NCBI RefSeq assembly: GCF_026768455.1
Contig: NZ_JAPPVQ010000018.1
Span: 1 to 40,537 of the forward strand
Length of the DNA: 40,537 bases
Source of the DNA: Candidatus Nitrosotenuis cloacae
GTDB taxonomy: Archaea; Thermoproteota; Nitrososphaeria; Nitrososphaerales; Nitrosopumilaceae
Direction of reading: 5' to 3'
The translations under genes and the position numbers were made by a program. The notes beneath the pieces are model-generated. The model did not search any database. It was not told the origin of the DNA and saw only the letters and a program-made list of their open reading frames with translations. This document shows positions 22,217 through 31,577 of this stretch, in pieces; the first letter of the stretch is position 1, and each line of letters opens with the position of its first letter.

Positions 22217-24304
22217 TTAGTTTTTAGTCAATCTCATTTTTGCGAGAATTGACTGTTTTTCTTTTTGATCTTGCGTTGCGGCTGGTTCATCGAGTTCCAA
22301 CTTGAACTTGGCTACCGTTGACTGTAGCTGCAGTGCTAGCTCTGCCATCTGATTTGCGGCATTTGCTATCTCGTGAGTTTGTGATGTCTGCTCTTCTACT
22401 GCTGCAGACGCCTCCTCCGTAGCTGCGGCATTTTCTTCTGAAACTGCTGCTATCTCTACTACGTCTTCTGAGACGGTTCTCACGTTGTTCATCTGCTCCT
22501 GCGTAGACTCTGATAGGTTTTTGACAGTCTCTGACACGTTTCTGATATTTATCGCAATATCGTGAAGTGTCTTTAGTGACATGTCGATTACCATCTTGCC
22601 TTGGTTTACCTCGTTTGCACTGGTCTCGATTTCTCCGACAACTTCTTGAGCGTGTTCTTGAATCTGTTTTAGCTTCGAATCGATCTCGTCTGATGATCTT
22701 GCGGAACTTTCAGCTAGCCGTCTTACCTCATCTGCAACCACTGCAAATCCACGCCCTGCTTCGCCTGCACGTGCTGCCTCAATCGCGGCGTTTAATGCAA
22801 GCAAGTTTGTCTGGTCTGCAATCTGCTTGATTACCTCAAGAACAGCGGTGATTTCGTTGGTCTTTTCTGCAAGTACTTTCACTCTTCGCGCCGATTCATT
22901 AGTCACCGCAATTATCTTGTTCATGCGCTCGCCTGCTTCTTTTGCAGACTCGGTGCCCTTGTCGGACAACATGCCTACTTGGTTTGATATGTCGACTGAT
23001 TCCTTTGCATTTGATGCCAATTCGTTCATGGACTTTGCAAGTTCCTCTACGGTGTGTTTTGATTTTTCTATTCGCTGTGCTTGTGTCTGAGAGCCCCTTG
23101 AAACTTGGTCCACCGTAGTTGCAATCTGCTGTATTGCTGAATTTAGCTCCGTTCCGGATGCAGAGAACTGCTGTGCGCTAGATGACACCGACTGTGATGC
23201 CGACTGCACATCGCCTAACACCCTCTTGAGATTCTCAACCATTCGTCTTTCCGAGTTGACAAGAGTTCCGATCTCATCTTCTGATTTTGACTCTGCAATC
23301 GTCACAGTCAAGTCGCCTTCACTGATCTTCTTTGTCACCTCTGCTGCAAGTCTTATCGGTCTAGAAATTGATCTAGAGATAAAGAATGCAAAGGTGCCAA
23401 CCAGTCCTGCAATTGTGCTACCGGTGATCACGTACATGTTTTGTAATGCGACGACTGGTGCTACGATCTCTGCTACGTCAAACTCTGCAATGAGCACAAC
23501 ACCCATGTCCGGCTCACATTTTGAGATGCCAAATATCGGCACGCCTCTGTAATCTGGGTATATCGATGCGGGTATGTCTCTGCCATTCTCGATACACTCT
23601 TTTGCTGGAAGTGTGTCCACCACTTGGGTGAATTCCAGCCCCTCCTTGAATCTGGACGGGCTGATCATCATTTTGTCAAAATTCACAAGATATGTCTCAC
23701 CGGTTTCTGCCAGTCCCTCTCTGTCGAGTAAAATTGAGTCAAGTGCTGGTACCGCTGTCTGTCCCATTAGGACACCTATCTTTTGGCCGCTTTGCGGATC
23801 AGCGATCGGCACTGCAGTCACCGCGATTCTATTTCCGTTGTCTTGGGAATATTCGCGGTATGACTTTTGTAGGCCGTTTTCGAAGATCTTGCTGCCAGAA
23901 TAGTCTTGACCTATCTGTGTTTTGTCTTGCGCATAAATGACGCCACCGTTAGTTGAGAGGATCCTAAAGTTGTGGTATCCGCTGTCTCCTCCGGTCGATT
24001 CTCTTACATTGCTAAATATTTTTTCAAGAACATCCGAATTGTGATCCTTGCTCTTTGCAACACCTACAATTTCAGGCATCTGGGCTACCTGGCTTAACTG
24101 CTGTATCCTAAAGTCGTTTAACTGCTCGATCGCCTTTGTCCTGTCGTTTGCAAGTGTCTTGAGCTGATCAAATGCCCTTTGCTGAAGTGATTCCTGTGAA
24201 TTGTTAAAACTAATCACAGATATTGCTACCATTGGAACCATTGCTACAACAAGGAACAAACAGATCAGCTTTCCATTCAATGACCTTGTCAGAATATTCT
24301 TCAT
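22217..24304 (-). CDS. Transmembrane methyl-accepting chemotaxis protein with Cache sensor
   Basis: 695 aa from the ATG at 24304; an upstream ATG at 24361 adds 19 poorly matching residues. First transmembrane helix about 11-34 ([15 protein letters not shown]), an extracytoplasmic Cache-type domain (about 35-285), second helix around [14 protein letters not shown], a HAMP linker, then a long coiled-coil signalling domain. The conserved hairpin tip is [17 protein letters not shown] followed by [16 protein letters not shown], encoded around 22715-22815. The tip contacts CheA and CheW in chemotaxis arrays, but neither gene is in this window. No C-terminal CheR-tethering pentapeptide is seen. It is divergent from the 24513 kinase across a 208-bp gap. 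Confidence 0.96.
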   Translation of the reverse strand: MKNILTRSLNGKLICLFLVVAMVPMVAISVISFNNSQESLQQRAFDQLKTLANDRTKAIEQLNDFRIQQLSQVAQMPEIVGVAKSKDHNSDVLEKIFSNVRESTGGDSGYHNFRILSTNGGVIYAQDKTQIGQDYSGSKIFENGLQKSYREYSQDNGNRIAVTAVPIADPQSGQKIGVLMGQTAVPALDSILLDREGLAETGETYLVNFDKMMISPSRFKEGLEFTQVVDTLPAKECIENGRDIPASIYPDYRGVPIFGISKCEPDMGVVLIAEFDVAEIVAPVVALQNMYVITGSTIAGLVGTFAFFISRSISRPIRLAAEVTKKISEGDLTVTIAESKSEDEIGTLVNSERRMVENLKRVLGDVQSASQSVSSSAQQFSASGTELNSAIQQIATTVDQVSRGSQTQAQRIEKSKHTVEELAKSMNELASNAKESVDISNQVGMLSDKGTESAKEAGERMNKIIAVTNESARRVKVLAEKTNEITAVLEVIKQIADQTNLLALNAAIEAARAGEAGRGFAVVADEVRRLAESSARSSDEIDSKLKQIQEHAQEVVGEIETSANEVNQGKMVIDMSLKTLHDIAINIRNVSETVKNLSESTQEQMNNVRTVSEDVVEIAAVSEENAAATEEASAAVEEQTSQTHEIANAANQMAELALQLQSTVAKFKLELDEPAATQDQKEKQSILAKMRLTKN

Positions 24305-24483
24305 GTATTTTCGGTTTATGTGGAATGTGGATATAGACACGTGTTTGTTTACAAAAAACAATTATGATGTTATGATGATAAACAACTATGTCCTAAAGTA
24401 GGATGATAATACTTATGCATTCTGCCGGAATTGTATGACGCATCACATTTGACTACGTTTTGTTCATTTTTGTTTATCGCGCG

Positions 24484-24492
24484 TTTTTAAAA
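24484..24492 (+). promoter_or_regulatory. TATA-like box of the transmembrane histidine kinase gene
   Basis: TTTTTAAAA is centred 25 nt upstream of the GTG start at 24513. The same intergenic gap has a small TCCTA-AAG-TAGGA palindrome (24391-24403). Confidence 0.5.
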
Positions 24493-24512
24493 CAAATCGG
24501 ACAATTCTACAC

Positions 24513-26009
24513 GTGCTAATAAAATACAAACTATTGCTGTGCTTTTTGATCATAATTGGAATAACGGTTCCAAACGGAATAATCGGATACACAAAAGTGG
24601 ACCAAAGCCTGGCAAAAATCGAGGCGGAACTAGTCACCAGTCTTCAGGAGATGAAAAAGGCGTCCCACCTTGACAACCTGACTATTCACATAAAGTACTA
24701 TGACGAGGTGTTGACGCAGTCTGCAAGAAATTATGCGTTCACCGCAGATGAGAAGTGGCTTGATACATATTATGCGTCAGAGCCGGGACTGAACGCCCTG
24801 ATTCTGGAGGCGATAACCTTGGGAGGAAAAGACGACAAAGTCTTCTTTCAAAGTCTAAGCGATGCAAATACGCGCCTAACACAGCTCGAACACGAATCGA
24901 TTCGTCTTGTGATGGATGGAAGACAAAGTGACGCAATCGCAGTCTTGGAGAGCCCGGAGTATTGGAAGCACAAGCAAGTGTACAGAAATGCACTGGAAAA
25001 TTACGCCAAAAACAAGGGGTTGGAGTATGATCAGGTATTTGACGTATCCACAATCCATCTGGAAGCATCAGTACAGAGCATAAAGGAGGTACTAGTTGAG
25101 GCAGAAACATTGCTGTATGTCGGAATACCAATTGTGCTTTCCATGGCACTAGTGCTAGCCTATTATTTTTTCAGGTCTGTGGTGAGTCCAATTAGCCGCC
25201 TAAACAACGTAGTAGAAAAAATCTCACAGGGAAAATATGATGTGCCATTCCCGAAGCAAGGGCATGACGAAATAGGCGATCTTGGAAGACGTATGCAGTC
25301 AATGGTGCACTCGTTCAAGGCTGCCTTGGAGACGGAACGCCAGCTTGCAGTGGCTCAGGAAAAGCTAAAGAGCGAAAAGCTTACTGTGATTGGCGAGCTT
25401 GCGGCAAGAATTGCGCACGATCTGAGGAATCCATTATCCGTGCTCAAGAACATATGTCAGATTCTCAAGATACAGTACGGGCAAAAAGACCCCAAGATGC
25501 ACGACCATCTGACTAGGATGGAAAACTCGATTCAGCGCATGTCTCATCAGATAGACGACGTCCTGACATTTGTTCGGACAGTGCCAATAGACAAACAGAT
25601 AATTTCGCTCAGGGACCTGGTGGCCAAAGTGGTGTCTGACTCTGACATACCTTCTGATGTCATAGTGACAATGCCGAGCAACGACGAAAAGATAAACTGC
25701 GACGAGCAAAAAATGAGAACCGTTCTCTCAAACGTGATACTAAACGCCGTTCAAGCAATGGATGGGAGGGGGTTACTTACAATCAAGATTGTAGGATACA
25801 CGAAATTTGTAAACATTGAGATCTCTGATTCCGGACCTGGAATACCTGAAAAAACTCTGCCGTCCGTTTTTGAACCGTTGTTCACTACAAAGCAGACCGG
25901 CACGGGACTTGGACTGTCCAGCTGCAAGAACATAGTGGAGCAACACGGGGGCACCATCAATGTGACGAACAACCCTACCACGTTCACAATTACCTTGCCG
26001 CGGCTTTGA
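24513..26009 (+). CDS. Transmembrane sensor histidine kinase with HAMP domain
   Basis: 498 aa, GTG start. First membrane helix about 5-26, a mostly helical extracytoplasmic domain (27-195) and a second helix about 200-220. HAMP spans about 221-272 with the DEIG motif (HDEIGDLGRRM). HisKA follows with phosphoacceptor His302 (RIAHDLRNPLS). The C-terminal HATPase has NVILNAVQAM (N box), DSGPGIPE (G1) and TGTGLGLSSCK (G2). The sensor lacks obvious ligand motifs; its helical character resembles four-helix-bundle sensors of chemoreceptors. It is divergent from the Cache chemoreceptor. The kinase core is closely similar to the cores at 17771-18703 and 39720-40537. Confidence 0.95.
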   Translation: MLIKYKLLLCFLIIIGITVPNGIIGYTKVDQSLAKIEAELVTSLQEMKKASHLDNLTIHIKYYDEVLTQSARNYAFTADEKWLDTYYASEPGLNALILEAITLGGKDDKVFFQSLSDANTRLTQLEHESIRLVMDGRQSDAIAVLESPEYWKHKQVYRNALENYAKNKGLEYDQVFDVSTIHLEASVQSIKEVLVEAETLLYVGIPIVLSMALVLAYYFFRSVVSPISRLNNVVEKISQGKYDVPFPKQGHDEIGDLGRRMQSMVHSFKAALETERQLAVAQEKLKSEKLTVIGELAARIAHDLRNPLSVLKNICQILKIQYGQKDPKMHDHLTRMENSIQRMSHQIDDVLTFVRTVPIDKQIISLRDLVAKVVSDSDIPSDVIVTMPSNDEKINCDEQKMRTVLSNVILNAVQAMDGRGLLTIKIVGYTKFVNIEISDSGPGIPEKTLPSVFEPLFTTKQTGTGLGLSSCKNIVEQHGGTINVTNNPTTFTITLPRL

Positions 26010-26049
26010 ACGTGGATATTTTATATTGTCTGAACTGGAACGATGAGTT

Positions 26050-26181
26050 ATGTGTAGGCATGAATGTTCTGACTTGCCAAGACGAGGAAACAAACGAATG
26101 GAACTTGACAAAAAAGAGGGCGACTTTTACTCGCACTTTAAGACGTCGATGCTTTTCACAAAATCAATGAAGGCGTTATAG
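26050..26181 (+). CDS. Possible 43-aa peptide of unknown function
   Basis: ATG-to-TAG frame of 43 residues (MCRHECSDLP..., then MELDKKEGDFYSHFKTSM). A second ATG at 26098 gives a 27-aa form. Composition is plausible for a real small protein, and a TATTTTATATTG box precedes it (about 26017-26028), but I recognise no family and the case rests on an open frame alone. It lies in the 243-bp gap between the kinase and the 26253 gene. Confidence 0.25.
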   Translation: MCRHECSDLPRRGNKRMELDKKEGDFYSHFKTSMLFTKSMKAL

Positions 26182-26252
26182 ACAGTCAAACTGTATGTGT
26201 GATTCTTACAAACATGTCCTAATACTGTGGAAATCCTTCACCCAACTGTAGA

Positions 26253-26669
26253 TTGAGTTCCACAGAGATGCGAAAATCAGAATTTGGGCAAATCGGTCTC
26301 TTGCCGGATACGTATCTGACAATTAACGCACTGGACGCTCAATATGGCCCTGACTCTGCCGAATTTGGCAGGCAAATTGAGAATAAAATAGCCGGGGCAC
26401 TATCGCCACTAGTAAAGTCCATCTTGTCACAATCTGGGAATGACAACGTGCTGCATTTGATTCAAGTACTGGCATCAAAAATCGAATCTGCGCAATACTC
26501 TCACTATCTACGTGCCGGAAGAAATCATGTGGAAATCAAGCATGGTCTGGGACTGGAGGGAAACATGTTTTTCAAGACGGCATTTGATATCGTGTTGGGA
26601 CGTGGAATGTACCATGTCTTGGTGCAGGAAAACTCTATCTGCGTCGTGTTTCGAATAAGCTCTGCGTGA
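26253..26669 (+). CDS. Unrecognised soluble protein in the signalling island
   Basis: 138 aa, TTG start; an ATG at 26268 would shorten it by 5 residues. No membrane helix or signal peptide. The N-terminal half is helical (FGRQIENKIAGALSPLVKSILSQSG), and the C-terminal half has beta-strand patterns with HVEIKHGLGLEGNMFF and VLVQENSICVVFRI. I do not recognise the family. It lies between the transmembrane kinase and the soluble chemoreceptor-like gene, all on the plus strand, with 108 bp to the latter. A ligand-binding or adaptor role in signalling would fit the place but is not shown. Confidence 0.65.
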   Translation: MSSTEMRKSEFGQIGLLPDTYLTINALDAQYGPDSAEFGRQIENKIAGALSPLVKSILSQSGNDNVLHLIQVLASKIESAQYSHYLRAGRNHVEIKHGLGLEGNMFFKTAFDIVLGRGMYHVLVQENSICVVFRISSA

Positions 26670-26777
26670 TTGTGACAAAACCTGTCCATACAACTTTACT
26701 AACTAATAGTGGTCGCATTGCCTGTTTGTTTAAAACAACCATACAAAGTATTCTATTGAGAACGACCAAGTACTATC

Positions 26778-27860
26778 GTGCAACAATCCGAACTACAACA
26801 AGGAAAAAAATTTACATTAGAAGAGGTAGTAGAGTTTACCGATCTGATTGCTGAAAAGCTTGACAATGCAATAGACAAAGTGGACAACATAAATCACAAA
26901 ACTCATGTTTTATCAGTCAACGCATCCATTGAGGCAGCACGTGCCGGCACATACGGAAGACCTTTTGGAATAGTGGCCACAAACATGAGCGAGCTCTCAG
27001 AAGAGACTACAAAGATCACAGAAAAGATGAGAAATGACACTAAGGAAATTCTTCAAGTAGGGAGCCTGATCAAGGCACAATCAAAAGATTTTCGTGGAAA
27101 CAGATTATCTGATCTGGCGCTTGTAAACATCGACCTAATCGACAGAAATCTATACGAGCGAACTGCGGACGTCCGTTGGTGGGCGACTGACGGCAGCGTG
27201 GTGGATGCACTGACACAAAAGACATCCGAATCGTACGACGCAGTGTCAAAACGACTGGCTGTAATCTTGCAGGCGTACACCGTGTACTATGACCTCGTTC
27301 TGGCAGATGCCGACGGCAAAATAATTGCAAACGGCAATCCTCAATATTCATCTGTAAACACCATGGTTGCCGACTCTAGGTGGTTCTCAAGTGCGGTGAA
27401 AACAAAGAGCGGTGGCGAATTCGGATTTGAATCTGTACACCGATCTGGTCTTGTTGACAACAACTTGGCACTGATCTACTCCTGCGCAGTACGGGAGAAC
27501 GGCGACACCAAAGGCAAGGTGATTGGAGTCCTCGGCGTGATATTCAAGTGGGAATCGCTTTCTCAGACCATAATACAGCACACCCCAATAGATGACGATG
27601 AGAAGAAAAACACGCGAATATGCGTCACAGATGACGATGGAGTGGTGCTTGCAGACTCTGATAACAAGATGCTAAAAGACAAGATCCAGTTTGACAAAAA
27701 AACTAGTCTGTTCTCAGAAAAAAAGAACTACCTCTTTACCGACTATGGGGGCTTGGAATGTTGCATTGCGCACGCCCTCTCGCCTGGATTTGAGGGATAC
27801 TCGACTGGATGGCATTCTATAATAATACAAAACTTGGGCAGCATCAGCAAGAAAGCATAG
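26778..27860 (+). CDS. Soluble chemoreceptor-like protein: short MCP hairpin followed by Cache domain
   Basis: 360 aa, GTG start, no transmembrane helix. Residues about 25-92 form a shortened methyl-accepting signalling hairpin with the tip-like sequence LSVNASIEAARAG, then YGRPFGIVATNMSELSEET. Residues 108-136 carry a distinctive linker (DLALVNIDLIDRNLYERTADV, then RWW). Residues about 140-345 are a Cache-type sensor (YYDLVLADADGKIIANG, ADSRWFSSAVKTKSGGEFG, CVTDDDGVVLADS). The order is reversed relative to normal receptors, and the sensor must be cytoplasmic. Similar layouts exist in bacteria, so transfer is possible. Partners are not visible. Confidence 0.85.
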   Translation: MQQSELQQGKKFTLEEVVEFTDLIAEKLDNAIDKVDNINHKTHVLSVNASIEAARAGTYGRPFGIVATNMSELSEETTKITEKMRNDTKEILQVGSLIKAQSKDFRGNRLSDLALVNIDLIDRNLYERTADVRWWATDGSVVDALTQKTSESYDAVSKRLAVILQAYTVYYDLVLADADGKIIANGNPQYSSVNTMVADSRWFSSAVKTKSGGEFGFESVHRSGLVDNNLALIYSCAVRENGDTKGKVIGVLGVIFKWESLSQTIIQHTPIDDDEKKNTRICVTDDDGVVLADSDNKMLKDKIQFDKKTSLFSEKKNYLFTDYGGLECCIAHALSPGFEGYSTGWHSIIIQNLGSISKKA

Positions 27861-27929
27861 TCCCAATCGATTCTGATCCACTGTGTGAATAATGTATATT
27901 ATGTGTCTTGATTGTGTCTGATTTAACGC

Positions 27930-28883
27930 ATGAATGATATCGGCCTGCTATGGATTATGTTCTCCCTGTTTGTGGGAGTATCTCTTGCTATAGACCTCGG
28001 CGTATTCTCAAAACTCAGAAGAAAAAAGGAGCCAGACCACCACATTCCACCGTTTAAGCAGGCACTCGTCTGGACAATAGTGTGGATCTCACTTGCAGGA
28101 ATATTTGCAGGAATAATCTATGTGGATATGGGCTCAGAGAAGCTTGCCGAGTTTGTGACTGGTTATGCACTAGAAAAATCACTAAGTGTTGACAACATGT
28201 TCATCTTCCTTCTCATCTTTACGTCGCTTAACATCCCCCACAAGTTCCAGCACAGAGTCCTGTCTATGGGAATTCTAGGCGCAATTGCGATGAGGATCCC
28301 ACTTATCTTTGCAGGAGTGACTCTGCTGGAGCACTTCCACTGGATGATCTACCTGTTCGGCGCATTCCTTATTGCAACTGCCATCAGAATGCTGATTCAA
28401 AGAAAGGAAAAGAAGATCGACATTGAGAAAAACATAGCAATACGTGCACTCAAGAAAATAATGCCTGTAGATCTTGAGCTGAAGGAACCAAAATTCTTCC
28501 TGGTAAAAAATGGCATCCGTTATGCCACGCCGCTAATTGTCGCGCTGGTAATAATAGAATTCACGGATCTCTTGTTTGCCCTTGACTCAATCCCTGCGAT
28601 TCTGGCCATTACTACCGACCCGTTCATAGTAATCACATCCAACGTGTTTGCAATCTTGGGACTCAGAAGCCTGTACTTCCTTTTGGCAGGAGTAATGGAA
28701 AAGTTCTACTACCTAAAGCCCGGCCTGATTGCAATCTTGCTGTTCATCGGCTTTAAGATGATGCTTGCGGAAATCATAAAGATTCCTACAAACCTGTCGC
28801 TTGGCGTGGTCCTTGGAATACTTGGAGTTGCACTAGCTCTGTCGTTCCTTAGAGCAAGGCGACACATCGAGCCGCCTGAATAA
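27930..28883 (+). CDS. TerC/Alx-family membrane protein
   Basis: 317 aa integral membrane protein with about eight to nine hydrophobic helices. TerC hallmarks include SLAIDLGVFS, EKSLSVDNMFIFLLIF (conserved Asp/Asn in the membrane), RIPLIFAGVTLLEHFHW, EFTDLLFALDSIPAILAIT and FAILGLRSLYFLL. Relatives are linked to tellurite resistance, alkaline pH response and manganese export; the last is the best-supported role in bacteria and is inferred here. There is no yybP-ykoY-type leader visible in the 69 bp upstream. The gene ends 51 bp before the convergent L40e gene. Confidence 0.95.
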   Translation: MNDIGLLWIMFSLFVGVSLAIDLGVFSKLRRKKEPDHHIPPFKQALVWTIVWISLAGIFAGIIYVDMGSEKLAEFVTGYALEKSLSVDNMFIFLLIFTSLNIPHKFQHRVLSMGILGAIAMRIPLIFAGVTLLEHFHWMIYLFGAFLIATAIRMLIQRKEKKIDIEKNIAIRALKKIMPVDLELKEPKFFLVKNGIRYATPLIVALVIIEFTDLLFALDSIPAILAITTDPFIVITSNVFAILGLRSLYFLLAGVMEKFYYLKPGLIAILLFIGFKMMLAEIIKIPTNLSLGVVLGILGVALALSFLRARRHIEPPE

Positions 28884-28934
28884 AAAGACGATTGGGTAAA
28901 TTCCGACTCGTGTTGATCAAGTAAAAGAGAAATT

Positions 28935-29102
28935 CTACTTTTTGGCGCCTAGTGTTCTATTCTTTAGTCTCAGAAAACCGCCGTGACACTTGCGACATCT
29001 TGACGCTGCAAGCGAGTTTCTAACTCCGCAGTTGAGGCAGATCTTCATGTGTAGGCGTGCTGCCTGAGCAATTCGTTTCTTTTCTGGGTCTGTTATTGGC
29101 AT
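28935..29102 (-). CDS. rpl40e: Large-subunit ribosomal protein L40e
   Basis: 55 aa: MPITDPEKKRIAQAARLHMK, then ICLNCGVRNSLAASRCRKCH and a basic C-terminus ending GAKK. The two Cys pairs CLNC and CRKC form the zinc ribbon of L40e, a component of archaeal and eukaryotic large ribosomal subunits. The length is normal for archaea (about 50 aa). It lies 28 bp downstream of sucD on the same strand and may be carried on its transcript. Confidence 0.95.
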   Translation of the reverse strand: MPITDPEKKRIAQAARLHMKICLNCGVRNSLAASRCRKCHGGFLRLKNRTLGAKK

Positions 29103-29130
29103 CTTTCTTCAACCTCATGTAATGTACTTT

Positions 29131-30054
29131 TTAGTCTTTGGATTTTTCCAGTTTACCTGCAAGCAGCATTGCTACCTCGTTTGGCCTTTTGGCAACTGGG
29201 ATGTTGGCCTTGTTGAACATTGAAATCTTCGAGTCCGCAGAGCCGTAATTGCCCATTACTATTGCCCCCGCGTGTCCCATTCGCTTTTCCTTTGGGGCCC
29301 TGCGACCTGCAATGTATGCGACAATCGGCTTTTTGAAATTGGTATCCATGATGTGCTGCGCTAGGATCTCCTCAGAGTCTCCACCTATCTCGCCTACTAC
29401 TACCATGCCCTCCAAGTTAGGATCGTCCTTTACCATGTCAAATGCGTCTATGAGTCTGGTTCCGTTCACCGGGTCTCCACCGATTCCCACCGTGATGGAC
29501 TGTCCAAACCCTGCCTTTGTCAGAGTGTTTGATATTTCGTATAGTAATGTACCACTTTTTGACAACACTGCGATGTTGCCTGGCTTAAACGGGCTTGCCG
29601 GCATGATTCCTATTTTGATGAGACCTGGAATCATGATTCCCGGAGTGTTTGGGCCGATTATGACTGCATCTTTTTGCTGCGCCATCTCAAGTACCTGCAT
29701 TGTGTCCCTTATCGGCACGTGTTCTGGGATTGCCACTAGCAGCTTGATTCCTGCATCAAGTGCCTCCTTTGCGGCACTCAAAAAGAACTTGGCTGGAACG
29801 AACACTATTGATATCCTAGAACCGGTGGCGTCAACTGCCTCCTTTACCGTGTTGTAGATTGGCACCTTGTCCTCAAATTTTTGTCCTCCCTTGCCAGGTG
29901 TTACTCCAGCTGCGATGTTTGTGCCGTAATCCATCATTGATTTTGCGTGCAGTGATCCGAACGTACCTGTTATTCCCTGCACTATTACTGGCACTCGCTC
30001 ATAGTTTCCATTAGAGTCCTTCTTTCCACGTAGAATATCGTAAATGTCAGCCAC
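29131..30054 (-). CDS. sucD: Succinate-CoA ligase, alpha subunit
   Basis: 307 aa. ADP/GDP-forming succinyl-CoA synthetase alpha chain, binding CoA at the N-terminal Rossmann domain (VIVQGITGTFGSLHAKSM) and carrying the phosphorylated His in KRMGHAGAIV. IGPNTPGIM and GIGGDPVNGTRLIDAF are also family segments. Its start overlaps the end of sucC by 8 bp, a translationally coupled pair. In ammonia-oxidising archaea the enzyme serves the incomplete TCA cycle. The related reverse step of carbon fixation uses other acyl-CoA ligases, so its exact direction is not given by sequence. Confidence 0.97.
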   Translation of the reverse strand: MADIYDILRGKKDSNGNYERVPVIVQGITGTFGSLHAKSMMDYGTNIAAGVTPGKGGQKFEDKVPIYNTVKEAVDATGSRISIVFVPAKFFLSAAKEALDAGIKLLVAIPEHVPIRDTMQVLEMAQQKDAVIIGPNTPGIMIPGLIKIGIMPASPFKPGNIAVLSKSGTLLYEISNTLTKAGFGQSITVGIGGDPVNGTRLIDAFDMVKDDPNLEGMVVVGEIGGDSEEILAQHIMDTNFKKPIVAYIAGRRAPKEKRMGHAGAIVMGNYGSADSKISMFNKANIPVAKRPNEVAMLLAGKLEKSKD

Positions 30055-31159
30055 GCTTGCTTACCTCCATTACGACGCCGTTTATTGCGTCCTCTACTGA
30101 GTCGAACATCTTCGTCTTTGTGTTTTTGAGCATCTCTTTTGACTTTTCTGATTCTGAACCCATCAGCCTTGCATACACCGGAAGGTCAATCAGCTTGTCG
30201 TCGTACGCCTTGATGAATGCGGATGCCACGGTAGTAGTCTTTACGATTCCACCGTACAGGTTGACAAGTATTGCCTTTACCTTTTTCATTTTGCTGATTA
30301 GCGTGAGTGCCTCGTACACCGACTCTGTAGTTGCTCCACCGCCGACATCCAAAAAGCATGCTGGCTTGCCGCCGTTGTCTGCAAGCATGTCGAGCGTGGA
30401 CATGACAAGTCCCGCGCCGTTTCCAACCACTGCGATGTTGCCTTCAAGCTCTACTAGTGAGAAACCGCTTTTCTCTGCTCTCTCCTCGAGTTCTGTCTTT
30501 TCTTGATACTTTTCCATCTCTGGGTGTCTAAAGTTTGAATTGTCATCCGTGGTTACCTTGCCGTCAAGCGCAATCAGTGAGCCGTCTTTTAGCAGCGCGA
30601 CTGGATTGATCTCTGCAAGCTCCGCCTCCTTCTCGATTGTTAATTTTGATAATCTCTGCAGCATGTCTACAAAGTCTGGAATTGATTTTCCCTCGAGGCC
30701 TATCTGCTTTGCGACCTCTTCTGCAACTTTGGCATCTACATTGCCTAGTCCGACTTCACGGATTACCTGATTCTTGACCGACTCTATTTCGACTCCGCCC
30801 TCGCCTGACGCAATTATCGTGTAACATCTCTTGCTGCGGTTCAAAAACAGTGACAGATACAGCTCTTTTTCATACTCTGCCATCTTTTCTAGCAAAATGG
30901 CCCTGGTCTTCTCACCCTTGATTGACATGTCCAAAATCTGTGGGTATTTTATCTCAAATTCGTCCTGATTGTGGCATTTCTGTATGCCTCCCGCCTTTCC
31001 TCGTCCGCCTACTGGAACTTGGGCCTTGATTACGAACGGAAATCCTAACTCTTTGGCATGGATTCTTGCTTGGGCAATGTCTTTTGAGGAGATGCCTTTT
31101 GGGGTCTTGATGCCGAACTGGGCAAACAACTCCTTTGCCTGATACTCTAAAAGTCGCAT
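30047..31159 (-). CDS. sucC: Succinate-CoA ligase, beta subunit
   Basis: 370 aa from the ATG at 31159 (MRLLEYQAKELF); a TTG two codons earlier is possible. ATP-grasp nucleotide-binding domain with FVIKAQVPVGGRGKAGGIQ, then AELAEINPVALL, followed by the CoA-ligase C-terminal domain with FLDVGGGATTESVYEAL and LVNLYGGIVKTTTVA. It pairs with SucD, whose start overlaps this stop by 8 bp. The length is slightly shorter than bacterial SucC (about 388), as usual for archaea. T-rich sequence lies just upstream. Confidence 0.97.
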   Translation of the reverse strand: MRLLEYQAKELFAQFGIKTPKGISSKDIAQARIHAKELGFPFVIKAQVPVGGRGKAGGIQKCHNQDEFEIKYPQILDMSIKGEKTRAILLEKMAEYEKELYLSLFLNRSKRCYTIIASGEGGVEIESVKNQVIREVGLGNVDAKVAEEVAKQIGLEGKSIPDFVDMLQRLSKLTIEKEAELAEINPVALLKDGSLIALDGKVTTDDNSNFRHPEMEKYQEKTELEERAEKSGFSLVELEGNIAVVGNGAGLVMSTLDMLADNGGKPACFLDVGGGATTESVYEALTLISKMKKVKAILVNLYGGIVKTTTVASAFIKAYDDKLIDLPVYARLMGSESEKSKEMLKNTKTKMFDSVEDAINGVVMEVSKRG

Positions 31160-31191
31160 GGACAAATTTTTTTTCAGGTCTTTATAATCTG

Positions 31192-31536
31192 TTACCTTAG
31201 TTGGGTCTCAAGAAGCTCGATTGTCTGTAAAAACAGGTCCTTGCTCTTTCGCAGTAATCTCTGGGGGAACTCGTCCAGCGTATAGATCATCTGCTGCCTG
31301 AATGTAGGCGGAAGAACTCCTCCCGATATGACAAGCTGCTCCACTACGTATTTTTCGGTTACTGTGCAGACGATCTCCTCATACGAGTCGTCTTCCTCTT
31401 CTAGCGTCTGTCGGTAAAGTATGATCGGGTTGCCTGTCTTGGTCACTGCGTTTGCTGCTTGCTTTAGCAACTCCTCTAGGTGCTGAATCTGCCATGCGTC
31501 AAGACTGATCTGCTTTACCATGTCACTATATGTCAA
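31192..31536 (-). CDS. Small protein of unknown function between ileS and sucC
   Basis: 114 aa; an ATG at 31521 (MVKQISLD) is an alternative start. Helical N-terminus (WQIQHLEELLKQAANAV), an acidic loop (LEEEDDSYEEIV), then strands and a C-terminal helix (LRKSKDLFLQTIELLETQL). No motif that I recognise, no membrane segment and no signal. Same strand as ileS upstream (41 bp) and sucC downstream (32 bp), so it may share transcripts with either. Confidence 0.7.
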   Translation of the reverse strand: MTYSDMVKQISLDAWQIQHLEELLKQAANAVTKTGNPIILYRQTLEEEDDSYEEIVCTVTEKYVVEQLVISGGVLPPTFRQQMIYTLDEFPQRLLRKSKDLFLQTIELLETQLR

Positions 31537-31577
31537 ATTTGATATTTAACTTGCCCTATTTGCCAAAAGCTAGCTTG

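Noticed and set aside
27861-27929. Possible manganese/pH riboswitch before the TerC-family gene
   Set aside because: The gap is only 69 bp, and no conserved yybP-ykoY-like pairing was seen.
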